DNA from: Histomonas meleagridis
Taxonomy: Eukaryota > Parabasalia > Tritrichomonadida > Dientamoebidae
Direction of reading: 5' to 3'
Length of the DNA stretch: 64,000 bases
Assembly (NCBI GenBank): GCA_020186115.1
Contig: WSYJ01000138.1
Location: 434,001 to 498,000 of the forward strand
Of this stretch, positions 27,778 to 36,360 are shown piece after piece. Within the stretch, counting starts at the first letter, position 1, and every line of letters begins with the position of its first letter. The notes beneath the pieces were generated by a model. The model ran no database searches and was not told the origin of the DNA. It saw nothing but the letters and a program-made list of their open reading frames with translations. The translations under genes were made by a program, and so were the position numbers.

Positions 27778-30700
27778 TCACCACCATGGGTACCACCCAA
27801 TGAACATCATACATAAATTCTTCGGATCCGTAGCCTCTTTAATTAAATAATCGACCTGATCCACGAATGGCGTCACCTTATCACCGCCCAATTCTTTACC
27901 CTTTAACTTATCGTCAATTCTTTTAATAATATTAATTGCCGATTTACTTTCATTTTCACCCTCAGTAATCCATTGCAATAACGGATCATAAATAAACACT
28001 TCTAATAATCCAAGAATTTGCTCACCATTTTCCCTTAACAAACTCATCACATTTTGACAACAATACCTAAAAGTGCCATCAATTTTTGACACTTCCAATG
28101 CGTTCTGTAACATTCTTGTTAATCGAAACGGTACTTTTTCGGGGAACTTATCTCTATGCATAGCCACTTCGAAACAATCACCGAAGTCGATATGAACCAA
28201 TTTCGAATTTCTTTTCTTTATCATTATATTACACAAATGTCTATCACCTAAACCTAATATATAGCCAACCATTGACGTCATAGCCAATGATGTTGTGTAC
28301 AACGTTCTATGTTCAATCCAATGGTTTGAATCATCAGCCATAGTTAACATTAAATTCTTTAAATCATTACCAGGCTGAGCCTTCATTCCTTGTTGGAAAC
28401 CTATTAGTTTATCATCACAATAAGGTAAAGATTCAAACTTAGGGCAAAACTTCATCGTAGTTTGGTATTCTATCTCTAAAGGTATTTCGTGCTTTTTTCT
28501 GTTCATTTTCACTAAGTCGTATAAAGTGTTACAGTTTGGTACCCACCCTATTAAACCGACTTTTTGAGTGATCGGCATCACTTTGTACGTTATAATTGTC
28601 AGTTTTTCCTTTAACGGTTTTTTACTTTGTAGGATAATTGAGTTCACTAAAGAGAATAATTGCATAACACGTTCATCCAAACGTGTGTCTTCGTTTGCCT
28701 TTAATAAGAATGTGAATTTAGTGCCATCAGAACCAATTAATGCCATTTTTCGTGGCCTTTGTTTACTCCGCATTACAACCATTTCTGACTCGACATTAGT
28801 TAATAATATCAATGGCTGATTAATTTCATATGTACCAGGAACAAATAGATCAGTGTTTTGTAAGTTTAATAGTAATGGCGATGCATCACTTAGTTTTATT
28901 GTAGTTAAATCAGCTATCAAAGGTTTTAGTTGATGAAATACTTCGATGTATATTGTCCATGCTTGTAATAAACAATTATCATTTTGTGTTTCGTTATATT
29001 TAATTAGCCATTGTTTAGCTATTTCTAATTTATAGTTAAATTGTTTTATGAACATTAACTCATAAAACGTCTTTGGTTCTTCTGATAAAAACTTATGATA
29101 TGGTAATAAGATATCAACCATCTCTTGTTTGTTCTTACGCATTACATAAGCACGGGAAGCTTCTTCTATTTGAGAGAACCACATTTCCCACCATGAAGTA
29201 GCCACACGTATTAATTCATTTGACAATATCAGAATTTGACTAACTATGTTCGGAAATTCTTGTTGAATTTTATTGAATATAATTTGGGCAACTTTTTGGC
29301 GATTTGATGATTCACTTTTTAATGGAACCATTAAAGAATGTAATACCAATTGAGGCTGATGTTTACCAATTACTAATAATAAGTTTTCGATTAATTCTTT
29401 AAGTTTTAAGTCATTAGAATTAGTCCTTGCAATAATTTGTGGTAATACTTCTATCCAAACTATTAATGGTAATTCGGATAAATAACTTTGGAACTTTTGA
29501 TATAATTCTTCGAAACCATTTTGGAAAAGAATCGATAAAATTCGTAATGTAAATGATAAAGAATGTGATGGCCTTAATAAAATACCTTTAAGTAATCCAT
29601 CTAATGAATCAATTAAATAAGATTTATCATGAGTCTTTTCATATAATGTATAATTGACTTGTGACCAAAATGAACATTGTTCATCAGTATAATTAAAGTT
29701 ATTATTATCGAAGAATTTGATGAGGTTTTTATGTGATTCTTCGTCATTCTTCTTTTCGAAGTTCCATTTACTTAATAAATAATATGATTCGACTTTATCA
29801 AATGGTAATTCTTTAATCGCTTCATCAACTTTCCCTTCGCAATAAAGAAATCGACTATAAACAAATTTGAAGTCTGTATCAAGTTCTTTTAATGAACTCT
29901 TTAAATAGTCAAATGAATTAGATAATAATTCATATCTTTTATATTTAATTGCACAATTTAGAAACTTTAACCATTGAGGCTTAAGTGACTTAGGCTTTAA
30001 TACTAATGATCGAATACATAAAGCATGATGCATAATGTTAGGATTATCTGGTAATTGATCATATCTAATTTCCCAAACCTTTTTAATCAATGATAAACTC
30101 TTTAATATATTATCTCTATTTTCATTAAATATATTTTTAGATTCCAATTTCAATTTCTTATATTTAATAACTTCATTAATTTCTGATGCAAATGATATCT
30201 TTGTAAATTCATTATATACTTGTTCATAGTCTTCTGAGATTACTGGGAAGATTCGATCAATAAATTTCAATTGCATTTGTTTCAATAAATCTTTTGCAGT
30301 ATTAAAATCATTTTTCATTACACATGATAATGATCTTAAGAATAATCCATCAACAGAAGTGTTATTAGATAATTTCGATACTGTTTCAAGGAATTGCTTT
30401 TTTTCAAACATTCGCCATTCTGCATTAGCTAAATATAAAGGCCAATTACCATTCGAAGAAGCTTCTTTTAATGCTTTATATTGTGACAAATTCTTTAAAC
30501 AATTTAATTTGCCTTTATAAAGTTGCATATCATTTGGATTATTTTGTAATTCATTATGATATAATTCTAAGGCATCTTCCCATAGACCTAATCGCTCAGC
30601 TAAGATAGCTTGTTTTGTAGAAATACCTCTTAATGCTGCTACTCTTAAGATACCTTTAGCAGCTAAAGGTAAACCTAATTGTTGATTTAAGACAATTAGT

Positions 30701-33700
30701 TTTTCTGTTTGTGAATTATCTAAATTCTCATATAATGCTTCCGACGCTCGTAATGATTGTGCAATTCTTTCTGCTTTTTGTGCAGTTAATGCAATCGCCT
30801 TTAAACTAATAGGTAAATCACCACCTAAAACTTCGATGATTTCAATTGCGGCTAAAAAATGTCGAATTACATTTCTCGGTATAGTATTATATCTAAATAA
30901 TTTAATGAATAAATTACTGATTCCTTCATTTCGTACATTTTTATATTGGAAATAATATAATGCTAATGTTATAGGATATAATGAATCTCTAATACCTGCA
31001 TGTTTTTCAATGACACTTTCACATGCAGATATAGCTCTCGAAGATGATGAACTTACCATTAAACCGAAGAAGTCTTCACACCATTTATTCCATTGTGATT
31101 CATCATAATCCATTTGTGGCGTAATAATATCAAGTAATTGAAATTCACTTGAAACTACTGTCGATTTTGTTGGTATACGTTTCGTTGATATTTTTAATGG
31201 TTCCGGAGTTAATTTTTGTAATATTTTCTTAGGAGTAGGTTCACCTATTTTTAATGAGATTATATAAGCAATTAAATCAGCATTTGAATATAAGTTTAAG
31301 ACAGTTGATATTTGTGGTATATAAAGTAAAAATTGTTGGCCTAAATGTACACCAATAACTAAAATGATTTCAATGACTTTATCATGTAAAGAATGATTAA
31401 TTTGGACAATTTGTATCATAGTCTTTAATAATTGTGAAGAGAATTTTAATGTACCTCCATTAATTAATATATCTTTGAAGGTCTCCAATATATCTTCAAT
31501 CGGTTCATTTGCATGATATTTAATCCATTCTAATAATGGTGGATATATTATATGATCAATATTCTTTACATATTGACCAAATGATAAAATTGCTAATAAA
31601 ATCCCTGAAACAGATTTTGCATTTTCAGTTTCGATATCTTGGAATAATATTGCAGCAATTCTTGGTAAATATGGTATACAAGATTCTGGTAAATATAACA
31701 TTAACCAATTTAATATACGAATTAATAATGATTGATCTAATTTCTTCCAATTATTACATATTAATTCAACTACATGTGGTACTAAAGGTATAAAACTATC
31801 GCCTAAAACTGTAATTAATGTCGACATGTTCTTAATTAATACTGATACTGATGATGTGCCTCCCATAGATATTAATTTCGAGATTTTTATCATTATTTGT
31901 GATTCTAATTCATCCGAAATCATTAATCGATGTGCTCTTAATATATTTAATAATGCTTCAATAGCTATTGAGTGTATTGTTGATTGTGATTCATCAGATA
32001 ATATATCTAATAATGTTAATGATGCTACACCGACTGAAGCCATTGTTAAACCTTCAATCGCATTTTTGAAGGTATAATTAAATAAATATGTATTAGGAGT
32101 AATAATTTTATTATCTTTTTGATTCTTTTCTTTAATTTGTAATTTGGATATGATTGCAGGTGATATAGCACCGATATTACTTAATAACTTTAACATTTTT
32201 ATTGACGATTTATCTGTCATATGTATATTCGAATATTCTAAAAGTTTTACAATAATATCTGAATATTGATTATATATTAAATATTTCAAATCAGTATTAT
32301 TTAATGCGGATTGTATTAAATTAGTGACTGCTTCAAATCGTTTAGGTGTTGAATAATTCAAATTATTACGTATTAAATTTACTAATAATTCAATATCTGT
32401 ACTTTGTGGAGATAACTTTAAAAGTTGTGATAATAATTGTATTGAAGTTGTTGATAATATTTGTGTCGATTTTAATAAATATTGTATTAAAAATGATGAA
32501 AAAACATATAATAAATGTTTCGCATAATTAGAATATTTCGGATTATTAGAAAACGCCGCATCAGAAACAATTAAAAAACATTTAATATGTTCCTTAAATA
32601 TAACTGATGATTGTTCTAAGTCACGAATTTTCTCAATTAAAAATCCTTTAAGTAATGATTGTGCTTCTGAAATATATGATAAATGTGTAATAAATTTTAA
32701 TGCTTCTAATCGAATACTTTGAGTTGAATCATGTAATAATAACTTTAATGGATTTAATACTCTTTTATCTGATGTTTCCTTATTAAGATTAAACATTAAA
32801 TATTCTTGTTGTTCAACATTCGATTCAGTAGAAATTATACTTAGAATTCTTAATATTATATCAATGGATGGCGCCTTTCTTTGATAATCTAATACAAATT
32901 GTGATGAAATCCTTCGTATCTTTAAGCTTAAACTTGACATATGCATTGAGTATAACATTATCATTTCTAATGTTATCATTTTGTTTGGGATTTTCATTTT
33001 CCTTAAACTCTTAAATGCTTCTAATATCGATTTAGGATCTGATTCATCATTTAGTAATATTTCATTTATGGAATTTATTACTTTTTCACATAAAGTTTCT
33101 GTATATTTTGGAAAGATTTGACTAAATTCATATAATCCTTTCACTATAAAACTCGTTAATGGATATCCAAAAACAATATTAATTTCATCATTAAAATGTT
33201 CAGGTGATATAGTTAATAATGAACAAAAACAATATGATGATTGTTCACTATCAATTGGTTCAAGTAATTTTTTGCATTTCTCTAAATTAGATTTTTCATT
33301 TTTACTAAATTCGCCTTTTCGTGAAAAAATATAATTTGCAAAACCAATTAATGCTTCGTTTCGATTCGCCGCTTTTTTCCGAATAAGAACTGAATATGCT
33401 TTAATGATTTTTAGATGGATTTCTTCGGTGAACAAATTCGGAGAACAACGATAACAAATGGGTAAAAACGAATATATTGGTAAACGCATTTGAATTTCAC
33501 GTGAATCTAGTAAAGAAATTTGTGGGTTTGAAAAATTGAAATTATTGGTATTTTGAATATCAAATTTAATGATGGTTTGAATGGCTATGCATGTACCTTC
33601 TATGTATTCGGGTACTGTACATGAGTTTGATAATATTTGACAAAGTTGTTTGATCGGAAAATCTTTCCGTATTTTTAAGACAAGCTTTAAAGCTCGCTTG

Positions 33701-34293
33701 GCAACAGAATAAACTTTAGGAGATGAAAACTGAAACCCAATGGCAAAGGCCTGGATCAGTTTAGCATCAGATATTGTGATCTTATTTGAAAAATTTCGAT
33801 ATAAAATTGGAATAACATTAAAAATACAAATGGCTTTGGACTCATCGTTAGATTGTATGGTGGATATTAATGATTGATACGGTAAAAGAATTTGATCTAT
33901 TGACTTGGGATTAGTTTTATCAAGCCAACGTAAAACACGTTCGAGTGTAATCCAAAAAATATGATTTGTATCACAGTGTAAACCTCTAAACTGGAAAGAA
34001 ATTCTATTCGCCTTTAAAATTTTATCTCCGATATCAATATTAATTATTGTGTCTAAAACTATAATAACAGTTGTTTGATTTTCCACATTTTTAAGTTCAC
34101 CAAGTAAATCTGTATATAAATCTTGTACAAGATTTCGTTCTTTTCTGATTAAATATTGATTCCGTACAAATAAATGGAAAAGATGTATTAATTTATCAAA
34201 CTCATGAGTACCATATAAATTAAGCTTTTGTGTGAGAGTTGCAAAAAATTTGCGTGTTTTAACTATAAAGCTTCCTGTTATTTCGTCGCTCAT
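27778..34293 (-). CDS. TOR: TOR (target of rapamycin) PI3K-related kinase
   Basis: 2171 residues from MSDEITGSF (ATG at 34293; the 15-codon upstream extension has no ATG). Layout: HEAT repeats 1-~1050, FAT ~1080-1640, FRB ~1680-1790 (WWEMWFSQIEEASRAY), PI3K-type kinase with GLGDRHLCNIM and HIDFGDCFE, and a C-terminal FATC ending CMMFIGWYPWW, the TOR-specific form. TOR controls growth and autophagy in response to nutrients. Length is slightly below the 2400-2550 of fungal and animal TOR. FRB keeps the Ser and Trp of the rapamycin site but differs at other contact positions (see findings). No RAPTOR or LST8 gene is in the window. Confidence 0.96.
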   Translation of the reverse strand: MSDEITGSFIVKTRKFFATLTQKLNLYGTHEFDKLIHLFHLFVRNQYLIRKERNLVQDLYTDLLGELKNVENQTTVIIVLDTIINIDIGDKILKANRISFQFRGLHCDTNHIFWITLERVLRWLDKTNPKSIDQILLPYQSLISTIQSNDESKAICIFNVIPILYRNFSNKITISDAKLIQAFAIGFQFSSPKVYSVAKRALKLVLKIRKDFPIKQLCQILSNSCTVPEYIEGTCIAIQTIIKFDIQNTNNFNFSNPQISLLDSREIQMRLPIYSFLPICYRCSPNLFTEEIHLKIIKAYSVLIRKKAANRNEALIGFANYIFSRKGEFSKNEKSNLEKCKKLLEPIDSEQSSYCFCSLLTISPEHFNDEINIVFGYPLTSFIVKGLYEFSQIFPKYTETLCEKVINSINEILLNDESDPKSILEAFKSLRKMKIPNKMITLEMIMLYSMHMSSLSLKIRRISSQFVLDYQRKAPSIDIILRILSIISTESNVEQQEYLMFNLNKETSDKRVLNPLKLLLHDSTQSIRLEALKFITHLSYISEAQSLLKGFLIEKIRDLEQSSVIFKEHIKCFLIVSDAAFSNNPKYSNYAKHLLYVFSSFLIQYLLKSTQILSTTSIQLLSQLLKLSPQSTDIELLVNLIRNNLNYSTPKRFEAVTNLIQSALNNTDLKYLIYNQYSDIIVKLLEYSNIHMTDKSSIKMLKLLSNIGAISPAIISKLQIKEKNQKDNKIITPNTYLFNYTFKNAIEGLTMASVGVASLTLLDILSDESQSTIHSIAIEALLNILRAHRLMISDELESQIMIKISKLISMGGTSSVSVLIKNMSTLITVLGDSFIPLVPHVVELICNNWKKLDQSLLIRILNWLMLYLPESCIPYLPRIAAILFQDIETENAKSVSGILLAILSFGQYVKNIDHIIYPPLLEWIKYHANEPIEDILETFKDILINGGTLKFSSQLLKTMIQIVQINHSLHDKVIEIILVIGVHLGQQFLLYIPQISTVLNLYSNADLIAYIISLKIGEPTPKKILQKLTPEPLKISTKRIPTKSTVVSSEFQLLDIITPQMDYDESQWNKWCEDFFGLMVSSSSSRAISACESVIEKHAGIRDSLYPITLALYYFQYKNVRNEGISNLFIKLFRYNTIPRNVIRHFLAAIEIIEVLGGDLPISLKAIALTAQKAERIAQSLRASEALYENLDNSQTEKLIVLNQQLGLPLAAKGILRVAALRGISTKQAILAERLGLWEDALELYHNELQNNPNDMQLYKGKLNCLKNLSQYKALKEASSNGNWPLYLANAEWRMFEKKQFLETVSKLSNNTSVDGLFLRSLSCVMKNDFNTAKDLLKQMQLKFIDRIFPVISEDYEQVYNEFTKISFASEINEVIKYKKLKLESKNIFNENRDNILKSLSLIKKVWEIRYDQLPDNPNIMHHALCIRSLVLKPKSLKPQWLKFLNCAIKYKRYELLSNSFDYLKSSLKELDTDFKFVYSRFLYCEGKVDEAIKELPFDKVESYYLLSKWNFEKKNDEESHKNLIKFFDNNNFNYTDEQCSFWSQVNYTLYEKTHDKSYLIDSLDGLLKGILLRPSHSLSFTLRILSILFQNGFEELYQKFQSYLSELPLIVWIEVLPQIIARTNSNDLKLKELIENLLLVIGKHQPQLVLHSLMVPLKSESSNRQKVAQIIFNKIQQEFPNIVSQILILSNELIRVATSWWEMWFSQIEEASRAYVMRKNKQEMVDILLPYHKFLSEEPKTFYELMFIKQFNYKLEIAKQWLIKYNETQNDNCLLQAWTIYIEVFHQLKPLIADLTTIKLSDASPLLLNLQNTDLFVPGTYEINQPLILLTNVESEMVVMRSKQRPRKMALIGSDGTKFTFLLKANEDTRLDERVMQLFSLVNSIILQSKKPLKEKLTIITYKVMPITQKVGLIGWVPNCNTLYDLVKMNRKKHEIPLEIEYQTTMKFCPKFESLPYCDDKLIGFQQGMKAQPGNDLKNLMLTMADDSNHWIEHRTLYTTSLAMTSMVGYILGLGDRHLCNIMIKKRNSKLVHIDFGDCFEVAMHRDKFPEKVPFRLTRMLQNALEVSKIDGTFRYCCQNVMSLLRENGEQILGLLEVFIYDPLLQWITEGENESKSAINIIKRIDDKLKGKELGGDKVTPFVDQVDYLIKEATDPKNLCMMFIGWYPWW

Positions 34294-34443
34294 TTGTTTT
34301 CCGCTTGTTTCTAATTCAATTTTTGTAGAAATTGTCAAATTAATTCATTGAATAAATTGTCACTTTTATAATTATTTGGTAACATTTTTTTGAGTAAAAT
34401 TATTTTTTTGGTATTAATTCTATAAAAATAAAAATGTCATATT

Positions 34444-34449
34444 AACGGT
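34444..34449 (+). promoter_or_regulatory. AACGGT element between TOR and DHHC genes
   Basis: AACGGT 20 nt before the DHHC gene start, followed by a second box AACCGG at 34460-34465. It lies in the 176-nt divergent interval shared with TOR. Confidence 0.45.
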
Positions 34450-34469
34450 TTTGGTTTCCAACCGGCCAA

Positions 34470-35255
34470 ATGAGATGTTTTAGAATCCTGTTATTTCTTC
34501 CAAATTTATTTGCACTTGGAATTGGTTTCGCTTTAGCAATTTGTTGCTTTGTTTTTGTATTTCCATCAGCTATTAAATTTTCTTTTTTATTTAATATCAA
34601 CAAATATTTTACACTATGGGCATTCTGTATGTGGTTATGGTGTTGGTTAAAAACAGCTACCTGTGATCCGGGAAGAGTTCGAGATGATCTCAAATCACGT
34701 GGTCTTTTAAAATCATTTGAAGAAGGAACAATTCCATATCAATTTAGAAATATACCAATTTGTCCTTATTGTTCCCTTCCAATGCCAAAAGGTTCCCATC
34801 ATTGTGAACTTTGTGGTGCATGTCATCTAAGATATGATCATCATTGTCCGATGTTTGGAAATTGTATTGCAGACAAAAACTTTAAATCTTTCTTTTTATC
34901 ATTTGCTTATGCTTCTATATTTTGCTTATCTACAGTACCATCATCATTGATTACAGTAATTAACACTAAGAACTCTCCGAATCATTATCTGATTATTTCA
35001 ATTTGTATATTATTGTATGGAGTTATTTTAGGAATAATGCTTATTGGCTTTGGGTATGGATTCTTTGCACAAAACGCAGATACAATTTCGATAGAAGGAA
35101 AAGTAAATAAACAAAACAAAGCAAAACGAATGAAAAAATTGTTCAAAACTTTCGGTAAACATTGGTATCAAATAATTCTCCCAATACAAAAGGAATCAAC
35201 AAGATACGCTTGGCCTGGAATATTGTGGTATGATGAAATGGAATACCAAATATAG
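34470..35255 (+). CDS. DHHC-type protein S-acyltransferase
   Basis: 261 residues. Two N-terminal membrane spans (~8-28 and ~35-55), the cysteine-rich domain CPYCSLPMPKGSHHCELCGA then RYDHHCPMFGNCI with the catalytic DHHC, and two C-terminal spans (~150-170, ~180-205). The TTxE motif usually found after the fourth span is not clear; a PaCCT-like aromatic end (RYAWPGILWYDEM) may be present. It attaches palmitate to protein cysteines at Golgi or plasma membrane. Short but complete for the family. Confidence 0.94.
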   Translation: MRCFRILLFLPNLFALGIGFALAICCFVFVFPSAIKFSFLFNINKYFTLWAFCMWLWCWLKTATCDPGRVRDDLKSRGLLKSFEEGTIPYQFRNIPICPYCSLPMPKGSHHCELCGACHLRYDHHCPMFGNCIADKNFKSFFLSFAYASIFCLSTVPSSLITVINTKNSPNHYLIISICILLYGVILGIMLIGFGYGFFAQNADTISIEGKVNKQNKAKRMKKLFKTFGKHWYQIILPIQKESTRYAWPGILWYDEMEYQI

Positions 35256-35433
35256 ATTTTTATATTAATAATAAAATATCTTTACAGATCATTAGAGTTT
35301 TTGAAACTTTAATTAAATAAAAAAATTGTTTTAGCTAATATGTACATGTGGAATCATCATGAAAAGATGATTTTAATTTTTCATTAAATGATCAGTTAGA
35401 TTGTGAATCAATTCAGAAAAGAATAACAATATT

Positions 35434-35793
35434 ATGGATTATGCATTCCTTGAATGTAAAGATTTAAATTGTATATTTTATTATGGTAAATATGAACCAA
35501 ATTACATCGCACCAAATGCATTTCAAAAAATTTCGGCAAAAAAAGCTTATGTAAATGTTTCATATGTTGAAGATAATTTCGGAGCTCTATCAGTGAATAA
35601 GGGATTCGAAGAATGCTACGGATATATGCCGTCAAATAACGTAGTGATTACTGTAGTTGTTGTGGTTGTTGTGGTGATTGCTGCTGTTCTAATTGTTTTG
35701 TATGTTAAGTGGAGAAATTATAGAACTCATCAAAAATTTGATAATGTTTTAATTGATGACAATGAGATTATGGATGAAAATGTTAATCAATAA
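35434..35793 (+). CDS. BspA-like surface protein, C-terminal fragment with membrane span
   Basis: 119 residues. It begins inside what looks like the last BspA/TpLRR repeat (DYAFLECKDLNCIFYYG), followed by a short extracellular cap (NAFQKISAKKAYVNVSY), a valine-rich transmembrane span at ~67-92 (VVITVVVVVVVVIAAVLIVL) and an acidic cytoplasmic tail with DDNEIMDENVNQ. This is the usual end of trichomonad BspA-like proteins, but only one LRR is left and no signal peptide is present. An in-frame stop lies just upstream of the ATG. Probably a truncated relic, though expression as a small membrane protein cannot be excluded. Confidence 0.6.
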   Translation: MDYAFLECKDLNCIFYYGKYEPNYIAPNAFQKISAKKAYVNVSYVEDNFGALSVNKGFEECYGYMPSNNVVITVVVVVVVVIAAVLIVLYVKWRNYRTHQKFDNVLIDDNEIMDENVNQ

Positions 35794-36360
35794 CAAAATT
35801 ATACTCATCATGAGCCAATGAAATAAATTGCTCAAAATAGTTATGTTTATAGAGAGTACATATTTAGACGGATTTAATCATATGTAAAAATTTACATTTC
35901 CCAAGTATTTTTTAAACATAAGCAATTAAAAGGAGTTTTAAACATAAGCTTAATTAAGCTTTTAAAAATATACCGAAAGTACTAAATCAAAAACATCTTT
36001 ATTTTTCTAAAAAGTGACAATAGTAAGTATCAGAATTTATCACTTTTTGAGAAGTGTTGTCACTTTCGATGACAGAGAGATCTACTTTTTGAGTGCTGTG
36101 ACTATTCTTTCATTGTAGTAAATGTGAAAAAAGTAAAATTACTTCTGCAAAATAATTTAATAATTTAATATGCTTAAAGTTTAGGAATATATAGGAAGTT
36201 AAAAGACAATTTTTTCTTGTTACAACGCAAAAGGAAATTAGGATTCATACATTTTATCGTTAAATATGTTTGAATGGTATAAAAAATGTTCGTTTCCGAT
36301 TGAATACTTTATCGGTTTTTGTCATTGCGGTTTTATATTCAATTGTCCAACGACAAAAAA
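35794..36360. other. Intergenic, promoter of ankyrin gene
   Basis: 567 nt. It contains a run with repeated TTTTTGAGAAGTG / TTTTTGAGTGCTG (~36045-36100) and TCGGTTTTTGTCATTG at 36312-36327, about 40 nt before the ATG. No gene. Confidence 0.4.

Noticed and set aside
36319-36360. N-terminal extension of the ankyrin protein
   Set aside because: It begins with TTG and runs through the promoter-like TCGGTTTTTGTCATT segment; the ATG at 36361 is the natural start.
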